This document shows positions 22,401-34,930 of a DNA stretch of 64,000 nucleotides, one piece after another. The position numbers were made by a program, and so were the translations under genes. The stretch's first letter is position 1. The number at the start of each line of letters is the position of its first letter. The notes below the pieces were generated by a model. The model ran no database searches and had not been told where the DNA came from. It saw nothing but the letters and a program-made list of their open reading frames with translations. The DNA is from Spongilla lacustris (lineage: Eukaryota; Porifera; Demospongiae; Spongillida; Spongillidae), in contig OX442415.1 in the NCBI GenBank assembly GCA_949361645.1, forward strand, positions 3,294,713-3,358,712. Direction: 5' to 3'.

Positions 22401-24530
22401 TTGAAACTGATATCTCCTAATAAGTGAATCCTTCCCGCCCACACTTGAATGGCTCCTTGATGATAATTTCCAGTAAACTCACCTCCTTCAATGTATATAT
22501 TACTTACTTCATTGAAGTACACGGCAGCTCCTATCGCCTCTTCTCGTTCCCCACTTGAGCATCCATTATCTTTAACAAGGGTATCGACTAGAATAAAGGA
22601 ATAATTTGCGAAATCATTTTCTTTGGCGAAAGAGCACGCATAAATGGCGGCTCCTATTTCGGCTTGGTTGCTTCTAAATGTGGACCGAGTTAGTGTGTAT
22701 TGATAGGCTGTAGTGGCGATGCGATATATAAAAACAGCCCCACCTGTACTCGCTGAGTTACTCTCGAACAAAGAGTCCGCAATGTTGATCTTGGAGGCAT
22801 ACATGTAGATGGCCCCGCCCTCTCCATTATCATCAGTAAGGACGTTTCTAGTGAACGAACTGTTGCTGACTTCTACGGTGGATAAGTTTGCGCTGATAGC
22901 CCCCATCTTGTGCCCAAAATTGTCAGTAAAATAGCTGTTGTTAACCAACACCGAGGAACTGACAACGCTAATGGCGGCTCCAACGGGTGCCTCAAGGTAG
23001 GCGAACTGGCTGTCGTACACAACCACATTCGTCTGCTCCCAAAGGGTTAGAGCAGCGCCAATGAAAACCCTTTCGTGTTGGATAGATGGTATAAATTCCA
23101 AGTGCTTGAAGCAACACGACTGCAGTAGTACATCGGATGGACCACCCACGCGCAGCGGATCCGAGAAGAAAAGAGCTCCCGAACAGTTGCCTCCATTGCA
23201 ATTCAGAATTTCAACTTCCCTCATGACGACATGGTCGTTCGTATTGTATGCTATCACCCCAATGCCGGTTAATTCTGTTATTGTCAGCTGTTGCATTGTT
23301 ACCGTGGAGGATGCCACAAACATAAGGGTGACTGGCGATGCGAAAGTAAACTGCGAAGACTTGTGGTTCTGCCCACATCCGACAAATGTCACCTTCTGTA
23401 TGGTCAGATTTTGGACGGTCGAGAATTGGAATCCTCGCGGTTGTTCGTTGCAACGAACGATTGTTTCCTGCTCGTCCGAACCGGTGATGAGAATCGTACT
23501 TACGTTGACGACCGAACAAAAAGGCCCCGGAGATATCCGGTGCTCTCCGGCTTCTAGATGCAGAGAAGTATTGGACAGAAGTAAACCGCTACAGAGATAG
23601 TTTTCCAGCGTGGAATTAGGACCTGATGGAATATTTACAGTCGTGTACTTGCCATAAGACCTCACTACCAACACCACGAAGACTACAAATTCCAGCAAGA
23701 CGCTCGTCATTTTCAGAGTACTATGATGCGAAAGTGAATGCATGTTGTATAGTTTACTACACTGTCAGCATATCGCTGATAGTGATGATAGCAATATGAA
23801 TAAAGATGAAAGAACAGAATATCATATGCTTTCTAAACAATAATTAATTGACATGCACATAGTTATTTGATATATCATTAAAGCTATACACTGTACTATA
23901 ATAGAAAGCGCATGTGCGAATAGCCTCGGCACGTGCGCACAAATATGATAGTTGCAAATATAAAGGTATATATTTCAGTATTCACGTCCGCGCGAGTAAA
24001 TTTAGGTCGTTTTATGGGGAACTAAATAAAAACTATAAGATTCGCTGATGAGTATATATCTTTCTTTTAAAATACAGGAATGTGAAGGTACAACTCCTGC
24101 ATGAGTCAGCATTGGATGCATTTTGCGAGAGATCATTCAACTTGGTGGAAGCGGCGATATAAAAATGGTCCGTGCCGATGAAACGGCCATACTTTATCAT
24201 CATAGGAAATAATACGACAATAACAAGTATAAGGCAAGTTGAACTTTTAAACATTTCAATGCTTATTTTCAATCACATATGCATTGTTTTTGTTTTACTG
24301 TGTGCATGCATGTGTTCTATCGTGCTCTATAGAACTCTATACATGTATATACATTACGGTATACCCCATGCGTTTTTAACTTCACTGCTGTGCACGCTGA
24401 TTTGCGAGTCTGCATGCACATGCAATTTTTATTTTTTAGGAAACCAAGAGCTGCATTGAACAGATATAGATGGCGCATGCATGCTTTTGAATTTACAGTT
24501 AAGAAGAGAAGGGCTGTAAGATGATAAAAA
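19430..24530. repeat. Segmental duplication, copy 2 (beta-helix gene block)
   Basis: Direct, same-strand copy of 6480-11640, about 13 kb away. Similarity covers the 3' flank (GCAAAGCCAAGCAATATATG near 19571 against 6609), the whole gene, and the 5' flank up to ~24530. Confidence 0.9.
20039..23743 (-). CDS. Beta-helix ectodomain, multi-span membrane protein (copy 2)
   Basis: Intronless 1,234-codon paralogue of 7180-10881 with the same layout: signal segment, glycosylated beta-helix (~60-490), cysteine-rich linker ending in CNKGRSGVLCGHC, eight or nine membrane spans and a cytoplasmic tail. Most residues are identical to copy 1. Differences gather in the beta-helix and linker, with small insertions and deletions around the region of residues 520-720 (copy 2 lacks a stretch with NKTNQKL but has an extra IQGTYS-like segment), whereas the membrane half is almost unchanged. 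Both frames are open, so both copies are probably functional. This fits relaxed or diversifying change outside and constraint in the membrane domain (inference). Confidence 0.85.
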   Translation of the reverse strand: MHSLSHHSTLKMTSVLLEFVVFVVLVVRSYGKYTTVNIPSGPNSTLENYLCSGLLLSNTSLHLEAGEHRISPGPFCSVVNVSTILITGSDEQETIVRCNEQPRGFQFSTVQNLTIQKVTFVGCGQNHKSSQFTFASPVTLMFVASSTVTMQQLTITELTGIGVIAYNTNDHVVMREVEILNCNGGNCSGALFFSDPLRVGGPSDVLLQSCCFKHLEFIPSIQHERVFIGAALTLWEQTNVVVYDSQFAYLEAPVGAAISVVSSSVLVNNSYFTDNFGHKMGAISANLSTVEVSNSSFTRNVLTDDNGEGGAIYMYASKINIADSLFESNSASTGGAVFIYRIATTAYQYTLTRSTFRSNQAEIGAAIYACSFAKENDFANYSFILVDTLVKDNGCSSGEREEAIGAAVYFNEVSNIYIEGGEFTGNYHQGAIQVWAGRIHLLGDISFKNNTGENGGALSLSNNAHLYFHQTCNVQFFENKATSIGGAVYIQGDPNIAKSSCSVCALNFPEEYRNLSIIFTNNTALAYGQSIYATPIYDCHLTIPSELNPYLLKYGHFGLYTRIFNITTPTDDQILTFPVNVRICRCDNNTVCKVVQEKYHIISYPGRTVKFYATPVDSNNHTSPSIIYANIHIQGTYSRGIKLGYQQNTQWIDEDCGLIEYEILGPENISFSLHLSTFPGGIPYSIRVTLRSCERGFMLSHDRCTCSNFLTTFINAADCNATSGNVSRRGTLWVGDYHKGNQSFLAEAYTCPLDYCNNSITVLSLATPDALCNKGRSGVLCGHCLANFSVVFGSSECQLCSDIWLLTILLYAVLGIVLVAVLFMLNLTVTQGTIYGLIFYANIIEVNHSIFFNGSFMKPLQIIISFINLDLGFPLCFYDGMDDATKTGLEFVFPAYLLALTITVVMICHYCLQSNYSGHCLDRFNRFVGKRAVSVVATLIYLSYSKLLRTVISIFTFITINVDLSEKNYYVWFYDGNIKYLKGKHLLLFVIAIAITIFFLFPYTLALTLIPIIDRYSDHSKLLHWLNQKANLLKPMNDAYYAPYKGAWRSWLGVRLLLLVCLYAPTPVVASENPSLLLYIHSVLVILFLFVQAQVNPFSYVFQLAHRNARVQLYSHVLNLLDSYYMINYSILALTVSYFTANSIDDMRRDIAVGILVGLSCLVLVATFLYHVIIAVLKVCASNGGSKQEWTERREETLAINAEQTAPSTSVELEMRPFSVYGDLREPLMEKPSD

Positions 24531-26199
24531 TTTCAAAGTGTATAGTACCGCACTAGTTTATTTAAAGTGCATGCATCAAAACGGTGATAGTTGCAGCTCT
24601 TATAAATTATAATGTGAATATACATGTAGTGTAAAAAGTTACTCTACTTATTTTACAATTCTATTGTTAGCGGATCTTTTAGGTTTTTAGTTTCCCCCTA
24701 ATTCGGGCCCACTATACTCGCTGACAGGACCATGACGGTTGTCCTACATTGGCATCCTATTCCAAGACAGTTATATTAGGACCATGACAATATGTCTTTT
24801 ACATGTAGTTGCAGTATAAGTATATGGAATACATGTACATAAGACTGAGGATGTGCCCAAAGCAACTAAATACAGCAGGGTGCATTTACCCACACACCCA
24901 GGGAGCTTCACAAATGTATTTACATGTAGCAGTGCCAAATACAGCAGCTGGTATATGCATGGAGCACGTTTATGTTACATGTCACAAATATGAGTCCCAC
25001 AGCAATGGTGCAAAGAATGGCAACACATATCGAGAAATACATAAGTGGAAATATTGCCCTATAGCTACTTTCAAATAGAATTCGAAACAAGTTTGTTATA
25101 GTCTATAAATCACTCTGATAAAAATCTGTCAAATAAAAATTAATGAATCAGTGGCTATGTGATTCACCAAGCTAGTTTCATTCATTCATATCATACATGT
25201 ACACATATGTATGCATACTTGTAATTAGTCCTTTAAATAATGTTTAATAAATTATCTGTCTTATAAACTATGCTAATTGTCATAATCACCTCAGTAGCCA
25301 CTTGCCAACTCCAACTTGTCTGTGATAATGCTACAACTGTCAGTCCACTCTACGATAACTCCTCTACCATATAGCTGAAAAATGTTTTTAGTTTAACTGA
25401 ATTATTATTATTGTACATGTATCACTTTACGTTTTGTTTTTTCATCTTTATGTTACACATGCCATAGCACATTAATTTTAGTTCATATTTTTCATTTGTA
25501 CAAAGACACAGATAACTTTTGAGCTTTTCTCAAACTTGAGCCTTTACTTAGAGCGAATGCCAAAGCCATCCTCCATAGAGTGTTGAGCTGAACTTCTGTT
25601 AATTATTATAATATATTGTAAAAAAGATAAAATGCCAAATTTAATTATGAAAAAAACAACTCAATTATGAATAGTGCAAGTACAAGCCCATTTATACATT
25701 GCTACACCTGGGAAAATATACACTGTCCTGCTATAGCATGTTTCTAATCACATGTTTACAACAAAAGTTGTCAGCAACTTATACTTGTACTATGGCCCCA
25801 CATGCATATCCACATGTATGCAATCAAATTGCATGCCCGAACTGAAAGTCAAAGTTAGTGTTCTACAATTTCAAAAACCTCCATGTCCATGTCCATGTCC
25901 ACGTCATAACCAATGCTGCCCAGGCTACAGCGATTCCTGGGGGAAGGATCCTCTGCCAATACTATTGAGAGGCGGTGGTCTGGGGACCCTTTGGTACATG
26001 TAGTAGTAGTACTCATGGCTTGGGGAGAAGGGGGAGGAGAAAGGGGCGGAGCAATGTTAAATATGGCGACAGTTATACTTGATGATGTATATGATTACTT
26101 CGTGACTTGTTTGGATTCTGATTGGATTTCGATGTACGTCCACTGTTTGCTAGTGCCTGCTGATAGGTTACAGCATTTTATAAAAATCAGCTGGGAGCT
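24531..26199. other. Spacer between beta-helix gene and receptor gene
   Basis: 1.7 kb of AT-rich sequence with no convincing exon. Open frames here lack domain features. In the first duplicated block the equivalent spacer is only ~100 bp. Confidence 0.5.
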
Positions 26200-29100
26200 T
26201 CATTCACAGCTTACAGAAGGCTTGGAGATAAAGTTGCTCCTTAGGGGCACAAACTGCATAACTGCATTTTTCCACCATCTTGCATACTCGTCCCTTATCT
26301 AAATTGTAAGGTAGAAAAGGGTTAAATATGTTCAAGACATTACCAGCTGACCTGTTTAGACATAATTACAATGAATATAAAAATAAACAAACCCTGAATC
26401 AGAGGTACAAGATAATAATAATAAATGAGTATGTAAAAATCAAATAACCAAACCTGCAGAGTATTGCAGACAGTGAAGATGTAAGCAAAGAAGACCAGAT
26501 ACTTGTTGAAGTACAGCACACCAAAGATCCATGTGAAACCAAGTACAATTGTTAGTGAAACAGAAACTCTTAGCCAATGTCTAGAGGACCAATGGGAAGT
26601 TTGGGTAAAGAGGAGGACATCATTTAGGTGGTACACTCATATAGATAATTGGTTAGTGACATTTTCAAGAAATCTGGTTATATTTATAACTAATTGTCTC
26701 TTGCCCAACCTACTTTGTGTCAACTGCCCTGGTCTTTGAGTGATGATGTCGCCACATGATGCCCATGGCCAGCACAAAGATCACCACATTTACCTGTTGC
26801 CATGATGTCACAGTGAAGTGTGTGTGTCAAATTGCACGTTTTATGCCAATGACATATATGTACGTACCGTAATAACGAGCAGGACTGGAGCAATGAATGA
26901 CCAGATGAAGTGTGTGTCATACCTCAACCAGCAGCTACAGGTAATGCGGAGGTTCAAAATGCAGAGATAAGGTGCTTCTATTTAGAGTACCGTACACATC
27001 ACACTCACCTTTGGGTGCCATATTGCCATCGCCCAGACTGGTCTGTTACCAGGAAGCCAACAGGCACAATAGCACAAAGATATACTGCAGGCAGGCCTTT
27101 AAGAGTGAGTGCAAATTAACCACTTCAGCTGTGCATGTAGTGGTACATGAATATAGAGTACATGTATGTATGCTGACTCACATAATTAATGACCATGCAG
27201 GAATTACTGCATGCGTTAAATCTAAATTATTAAGTATTTAAACAATCTCCCGTTCTATTTCAATTAATTTTCATTTTGTTTCATGCATCAAACATACATT
27301 TGCATACATCACATACATCTATTTGGTCAGTGTGGTCTGAAGTTGAGAAACTATTGTAATCTTTATTCATATAAATAAAAGCCGGAATGATTAGTACATG
27401 CATGCACAGTTCAATATAAATCATCAAACCCAATAGTCAGCAATTAATAACAAGTAGGCTTTTTTCTCTATCTTCAATTAAACCATATTTCCCATGTGGT
27501 ACTCTATCATGGCACCTTGCTATATCTCACCATAGCTGGCTAAAGCAAAATAGATCATGTATTTTGTATTAGAAGCAGTGAACACCACCACTAATGCCAA
27601 ATAGAGCACAGCCCCCTCCATCAGCATCCACATGAACACTACCAGGAAGAGGTACTGGAGGATTACTGCCACAATGGCACACAGCACCTAGTGGTTGGAG
27701 ATGTTTGATTATATGCAAGGCATGTACATGTATGTATATATTGAATACACTCTAGCCATTAACCTCAATGAACGTCTCAACAACAGGAAGTAATTGCTAC
27801 TTCTTAAATGCTGTCCACTCACCCATTTAACAAACTTAATAGAAAATATGATATTGGTATGTAATTTTTGCGTATTTGTACATTCGAGCACCTGTCCAGC
27901 ACTCCTCCATCTATTGTCCCCCATTATACTATACATAACCACTCTCCTCCTCCCCATCCCACCTACCTTCCCCTGGACTCCCTCTACAGCAAGCAAGACC
28001 AGTTGCGATACAAATAAGGATATACACAGATTTATATGCACATAGTTTCTCAGGCTCCACAGAGATCTGTAGTTTCAGGTTGTGGGGGGGGGGGGGGGGG
28101 GGGGGAGAGAGGGAGCAATGTTATTGAGAAGTAAATGTAGTGCATGTGTTACCTTAGAAGTGCAAAAGTAATAATTGTAGCAGCCAGGGCAATGAGAGAT
28201 ATTACCGTGCCCACTACTTGGATCACAAATAGTGCTGCATTGTTCTTCTGTGAGATCTTTTGTTAAGAAAGCAGTACAGGTAGTATCAATTGAAGTCATA
28301 CAGGAAATAGAACTAAATAGAACTCAATAGAACTAAATCATAAAGTATCCAAGGAACTTTGGATAATGCCTGTTTTTTTTTTAAAGAGCTGCACTCACAT
28401 CTGCATTTGGGCTAAGAAGGATGGCAAAGTGTGTGAGGTGGGAACAGGCACACACTGTTGTGATGCTTGAGGAGAGGGATGTATCCTTCACACAGCCATC
28501 ATGGGACCAGTGTCCAGAGAGTGTGCCATTATCTGTCCTGCTCATATGTAAGACATGGGTTTAGGAATGCATAAAAGGGTCGAGGGATAACACGTACATG
28601 TACAAGCTGCTTTAAGGGTGTGGTGCACGTGGTAAGGATTACAAGTGGCATGAAATACACCTGACCTTTCAAACTGCCAGTACACACAGATAGTTGAATA
28701 GTTAGCTGTCAGAAGCTCAGACTGTTTGGGAGTGTTCACATGAGTTGTTACAAATATATGTATGAACATGTATGGTTCTCACCTGAAGGTGGCTATGCCC
28801 AAATGAGATCACCACTGGAACCTCAAGATTGTCTGTTTGGCACTGAGTACAGTTAAGAGAAGCAGAGAGGACTGGAGACACTGTCATCATACTGCATGGT
28901 ATGAGAAACAAAGGTAATATTGTTCACTTCTGCTATATGTCCTGATGTATTATTTATGTGAGAATACTTTAGTTGTGGGCACTGTCTAAGTATGGGGGCT
29001 TCCTAACTTACTCTGAGCTGGGATCAGCTAGCACAGGAGAGATGTTGTAGAAGCAGTATGCAGCCACTCTGACATGTTCATGCTGCTCTGCAGGTGACAT

Positions 29101-31645
29101 AAGCTTAGCTGGCAGAGTGATGTTGTTTGCTCCACATGATATGACTAGCAGAGAATGATGCTCATCTCTGAAGACTGAGCTGATGTTTAGTACTGTGATA
29201 CAAACAACCTTACTAATCACATCTCCTTATGCAATCGAGGAAGTGTTATATTGTAAGCTTCTATCTGTATATATTATAGGTAATGCAATTGTACCTATGT
29301 TCTCTGATTCAAATGTGGTGACATTTCTAGACACGTTCTGGGTCCACAGAGCAAAATAATCCAGTGTTTGAAGGAATTCACTGCCATCCAATGTTCCCTA
29401 TGCAATGTAACACGAAGAAATTCATTAACTAATATAAGGTGTGTTTTAGATACCATCGGTTGGTCATCCCTGGTAGCTCTGTTGACCACATTGCTGGCAA
29501 TTGAAATGAATTGCTACGGAAACAATCTCATTAATGGCTTCTCTATACTCTACAGCCAACTCTCACACCCACCACATGTATTCAACCTTACCTCACCAAA
29601 GACCTCACTTGCACTATAGTTACCAAGCACCTCGGTGATGGCTTTCATGAGATCCAAAGTCTCAGAGGGCTCAAGGACAGAGCTGAGAGTACAAAGATCC
29701 AGCAATGCCAGATCTGGATCATTTATGTTCTGCAATGAAAGACATTTGCGCTAAACCTCATGATAATGAGGCATTTTGTTTCCTCTATCAACATACCAGA
29801 TGCATACTATAAACACAAGGGTGAAGAAGGGAAGGGGAAAGGGATGGGGAGAGGGGGTGGGATGCATGGGAGGACAAGTCATAGGAATCAGGTGATTCAC
29901 AAATAGAATTTCTATAACAGAGATAGAAATAATTCTGACCACTGGTGATGAGCAGTTCACACTTTCCCACTGTGCTGACCAGGCTGTGAATGGTGCGCAT
30001 CTTCTGGAAGCATTGTAACGTCCCTGCACACAGTGCCCCATAATGCTGACACCTTCCTTGGTGTTGGGCCAGAGGTAGTCCAAGACGATCTCCTGAGGAC
30101 ACCTTTGTGTGCTATTGAATGGGGGGCTACTTGGAATCTGTGGAGCTGTTGGGACTTAGAATTAGTCAGAGTGGCTAATTAAGGGATTGATGTACCGGTG
30201 TTTGGTTGGGGGCAGGACAAATCTGTTGGAACAGTTACTGCTGCTGGGCTTGAATTGGACGCAATGAAAGATACTTGTCCTCCATTTAGAGGGTCCAAAT
30301 GCACTGAGCCACCTTTGATCTCCTGTAGTGTGCTCCTGTTTTTTTTTTTTTTAAATGTAGTGAAGCATGGTACATGTACTCGGATGGAGTGCCTTACGCA
30401 ATATGAGCACTTGTTCTGAAGTCCTCGCTAAGCAGTAAACAAAACGCAGGGGAGTGCATTCCAATGCTTACATTGCCTAGTGCCCAGACTACTCTGTTGC
30501 CCTCCATTCCAGACCACATAAATTGCAGCTGTTTATTAAGCAAGCTTGCACATATATGCTCCTGGATCTGTCCAAAGACTTGGGACTTGTGGACACTGAC
30601 TGATATATTATATCCATTGAAGGCTATCCTACAGTCATTGGGGCCACACCAGGGGTAGTCCAGTGTCCCCGATGCATACATATGAAGTGGGATCCATTGT
30701 AACGAGGTGTTGGTTCTCATGGACAGTAGAATGGCATCTTTTGTATCAAGCGAGTTATTTGAAGGACCAATGTACAGGAGAAAAGTAATTTGCCTGCAAG
30801 TAAATATCAAATCTAGAACTCATGCAGATGTCAGAGACAGGAGGAAAATGTGCACGTGACACACCATTTGAACAGCTCACATTGGGGCTTTATCTTTGCT
30901 GCAATTATAAGTGTCACGTGGTGTTTCAAGCAGCTCCAATACGTCCACATCTTTTCTGCACTGCTGCAATATTGTTACCAGACCGCTAGCAAAGAGCAAT
31001 GGAGTCATGGCCCCGCCTGTTTTCTGGCAATTGGCGCAGAACGTTAGAGAACTCTGAGGCGGAATCGCCGGGCAGGTTGAAGCAGCGATTGTACCAACTG
31101 AAACGTCGCACCAACGGTCTCCACTGTGTATGGAAAAATGCACAGACATGGTACACGCTCTAGTACATGTACATTCAGGTGTCGGAACACATTGCAAAAT
31201 GGTTCCGACAACCATGATGTGAGCATGAATACACACCCAGGCTATACGTTACCTACTTTGGATACAGTTGGTTGTTAAAATCGTCGTAGATGGAGCCATC
31301 GAAGCTAACCGTATCAAGCGACCATATGTAAGGACTGGGACCCCGCTGCAGCCACCTGAACTGTATCGGCCGCGTTGCGTCCACTCCAAGGCCAGCAAGG
31401 TTAAGCTGTGTATCGCCGCACGCTTTCTTCGCCATTTGCTGGGGCCCACACGGACAATATTCAGCCTGAAAGGAAGCGAGCTTTGTCCAGCTGAACTGGT
31501 TGTCAGGCCGATAAGATAACTCCACCGCTGTAGTAGAATTGGGAGGGACAACCGAACTGACCTCCCAACGTAGCGAGAACTTTAATACCTGTGTGTGCGC
31601 AAGGTAGATGCACAATAAGAGAACGTTTAAACATGACTGCAGCAT
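26200..31645 (-). CDS. Adhesion GPCR: reelin-like repeats, HRM, GAIN/GPS, 7TM (19 exons)
   Basis: Exons, 5' to 3' on the minus strand: 31645-31257, 31123-30881, 30793-30398, 30126-29940, 29729-29592, 29397-29295, 29192-29012, 28891-28783, 28721-28666, 28537-28399, 28247-28153, 28066-27967, 27687-27531, 27084-27009, 26934-26868, 26793-26714, 26580-26454, 26393-26352, 26298-26200. Phases agree throughout: 2,784 nt, 927 residues. Signal peptide first; residues ~20-340 look like two reelin-type units (WSLDTVSFDG, VVWALGNVSIG). HRM domain ~345-404 (WPNTKEGV plus a conserved cysteine pattern). GAIN 405-646, with a complete GPS: CVYW, HWSHDGC and CACSHLTHF, cleavage expected between Leu635 and Thr636. 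TM1 to TM7 fill ~650-895, with FMWMLMEG in TM3, SCWL before TM5 and GFTWIFG in TM6. The cytoplasmic tail is short. The exon 3/4 junction is the weakest. Such receptors self-cleave and signal by a tethered agonist; the ligand is unknown. Confidence 0.88.
28082..28109. repeat. Poly-G tract in GPCR intron
   Basis: Long uninterrupted G run just upstream, in gene sense, of the TM2 exon acceptor, within the intron between the TM1 and TM2 exons. On the coding strand it reads as a C run. Confidence 0.9.
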
Positions 31646-31739
31646 AGCGAATTGAATCGTCGCTAGGAAGGATTGTCTATATGTAATTCAGTTGCCCGCC
31701 GCCGCTCAAGCCAAGGTTTTTATTTATAAAAACTTAGCT

Positions 31740-32660
31740 TAATTAATAGCTATAATTACATTACAGGTATTACGGTATATAGTATCATTGAATTTACATG
31801 TCGTATACTTGTGCAGTAACTCTCCAAAGTATAGGATTTGTGCCGTATCATGAAATCATTTTAAAACGCGCCCCGAGTACTTGTATAACTCACGAACCGA
31901 GAAACGGATAGTGTAGCTTTTTATTGCTATCGAGCCACAATGGAAAGACGATTATTTTGTTCAAGTCGCCAGACCGTTTACTTTAAGAGAACAAAAAAGC
32001 TCGTAGTTCTCGTTCCCAGACCGTAATTTGTCCATAGTCTTTATGGGTGAGTATAACTCGAGATAGGAAAGGTTTTAAAGAGCACCAGTTACACCAATAG
32101 ATGTAGAATTTACCTACCGACTGCCCTTGAGGTCAGATATACATGTTTGGTATAAAGCAATAACTACTTCCGAGTACTTAACACAAGCGTTAGGAACCGT
32201 TTTAAAGAGTGCCAATTACCAAACACCAAACACAAGCGTTCACATGACAATATCCATACGTATAAATAGAATTAGAATTAGAATTTACCTAAAACTAGCG
32301 TTGTCAAAATGCCTTCATTACTCGTGACATATACATAGCAAATCTGGAGTCAAACCGAGCTTCTAAGAGGTGGCGATAGGAAAAGAATTCAGTTGCGGTG
32401 CGAACTTCGAAGTGGCGACGTTATGAACTGAACTGAGACGAGAAACGAGCTTCTAAGAGGGAAAGCTTGGCGCGCAAGTTTGGAGCAGCAAATGCAACAT
32501 AACTGTAAACATTGTGTTGCTACATGTAGGCAATAAACATGGGAATTACAACGTCTGGATTTTAATTTTATCATACAATCGTATTTACTTCAACATTGTA
32601 CTAGTATGTACGGGTTGCAAAGTGCATGTACACCTATATACCAGTAGTCACTTAAACACA
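31740..32660. other. Upstream flank of the GPCR gene
   Basis: Presumed promoter region of the receptor gene; the part next to exon 1 is also present beside the third receptor copy (38060-38210). I see no unambiguous core promoter element. A duplicated word GAGCTTCTAAGAGG occurs at ~32357 and ~32447. Confidence 0.4.
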
Positions 32661-32673
32661 TGAATGAAACAAG

Positions 32674-32935
32674 ATATAAAAACATTCTCTCTGAGAAAGT
32701 TAGTGGTATATAGGATTTGAAGACAATGGTGGTGTAAAAAGGGATCAACGGTGGTACAAATTTTTTGAATAGTCCTATATATAGCACTTTTGTAGTACGT
32801 ACATTTTACGTTGCTAAATATAGGACTATTCAAAAAACTTGTACCATCGTTGATTCCTTGTTCCCTTCCTTTATACACCACCATTGCCTTCAAATCCTAT
32901 ATGCCACTAACTTTCTCAGAGAGAATGTTTTTATA
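32674..32935. mobile_element. 262-bp fold-back element (MITE-like)
   Basis: The two halves are inverted copies. The left half reads TATAAAAACATTCTCTCTGA, then a TTAGTGGTATATAGGATTTG stretch, then GAATAGTCCTATATAT; the right half is its reverse complement with few mismatches and a short insertion. The loop is ~30 bp around 32790-32815. TA dinucleotides abut both ends. No coding capacity. It is absent from the paralogous segment at ~38210. Confidence 0.8.
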
Positions 32936-32959
32936 TAGATTCGGTTATTCATTAATATT

Positions 32960-34930
32960 TTTAGTTTGGGAATAGATGTATTCACCATGTAAGTCTATGA
33001 CAGAGGAACGAGAAACAGAAATGAAAGAAGTAGTACATGCACAAACACATACATGAGATAGGTAGTTTGAAATTGGGATTTAAGCCGCATATTATATATT
33101 GTTGGAAAGAGCATAAACTATACATCCCAAAGATACCTTACATTCATGGTGATGCGTTTCGTTACGTGCACCACGCTATTCGAAAGATCACAAATGAAAT
33201 GATCGCGAATGCACGTGAATTGATAAGGGTACGCAAAGCGTCCTGGTTGAGTTTATAATCGGTATAGAGATAATTGTAAATAAGTATGCAGCCTTAACCA
33301 AAACTTTAAAATACATAGTCTTGCTGATATCATACATCAGCATGCATTGGATTTTGCTTCATTAAGTAACTAACACTTACCATTGGTCATGATAAGAAGA
33401 ATGGTTATTCTGCCAAATATATACACATATAACTAGGATACATTTAGGAGAAGTATTGGGAAAAAAGTTGTAGAGAAAAATATTATTTCCTACCTAAGTA
33501 CAATATTAAACGTTTTATCAGATACATGGTCTCTACATGTACTTTGAACATCTTTGGTACTCTGATAATGGGCATGTAGTTTGTGTCAATCCATTTACAA
33601 AGCCAAAATTCCTAAAGTCATTGTAACCTATTGAAAGTTGCACTGAATACATGAATCCAGCTGCTTGTACAGGTATTGTACATAGTGTGGTGTGTTTGAT
33701 ATGTTTCTTATGTCAGCTAATTGTACTAGCAGTTAGATTTATATCAGTTAGTACCATAATTCTAATCACTCAGTACATACAATGTATAACTTTTTGTCCA
33801 GCATACCTGACCTGTGTTTTACAAAATGCTTATCTTACTATTCATTTGGTGGGTGAGACAACACAACCACAGTAGTGTATTATGGATCTTACTTTTAAAA
33901 CTTTGCTATATAGAAATCCCACTTTCGTTTGGGCCAACTTAATCATTGCATTTTTTTGCATTCATTAATTTAGAACAGAGTGCTTTTTTCAATATTTGAA
34001 TTTCTGTATATGCTTTTTGAAGATACTGTATGGTTAAGCATTTTGACACTAGCAAGAACTCAATGTCATTTAATCAGTGTAATCATATTCCTTTTTTTTT
34101 TTAAGCACTTTTATTTCCTTATGTTTAGTGTAGCTAGATCTAAGGTTTATTGGTATGGATTGGGAAGTGTCAGTTTGGCTAGTGTGCAGAGCATTGACCG
34201 ATGAAAGTGGATCTTTGAATGTATTTGTTTGGGATTCATTTAAAGGCAATTAAAATTGCAGTAAGCCATTTCTTATATCAGGAACTAGAAGAGATCCATG
34301 CTCACTCACATCCTTTTACATGTATTCATTCATGAGTCTTATGAGATCAATAACTATCTTCATTCTTAATAGCAACAAAGCATTGGTTGCGCAAATGCGC
34401 ATCAGTAATGCCCGTATGGATACATGCATGTAATTAAACATGAATATTTGGCTTGAAAAAAAAAGAACACTGCGTGGGCATCATCGAATTGCAATGCTAC
34501 AACGACAGAAATATAAAAATTAGTTCACGTAATGTCATTTATAACTTAGTTGATCGAAGAATGGGGTGTGCAATAAATAGGGTAGTCGCAAAATATTTTA
34601 TTGTAAGGAATGGCTATGTGCTTATGCTTTGTAGACAAAGAATCCAATTAAAACTACTTAGTTAAAATATAAAGATACATTTACATAGGCTTGTGTGTTC
34701 TTTTTTCATGCAGACCAACACAAGACGCTTGGGAAGCACCCTTTGGGCATTATCCAAACGTCCTCATATACATTGTAGTATGATGATTCAATAACTAATT
34801 TAAAAAACAATATACATCCCGTGATAGTTGGTTCACAATCAGAGTCAAGATTCATTCCCCAAATTATATTACGAATTCAATGCGTCAAAACAGAAATAGA
34901 TCAGGAACCAGCTCAAAATTAGGCAATGGT
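32960..34930. other. AT-rich intergenic DNA
   Basis: Nothing recognisable as a gene. Several 60-75-codon open frames occur but lack domains and are not kept in the paralogous segment. Confidence 0.5.
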
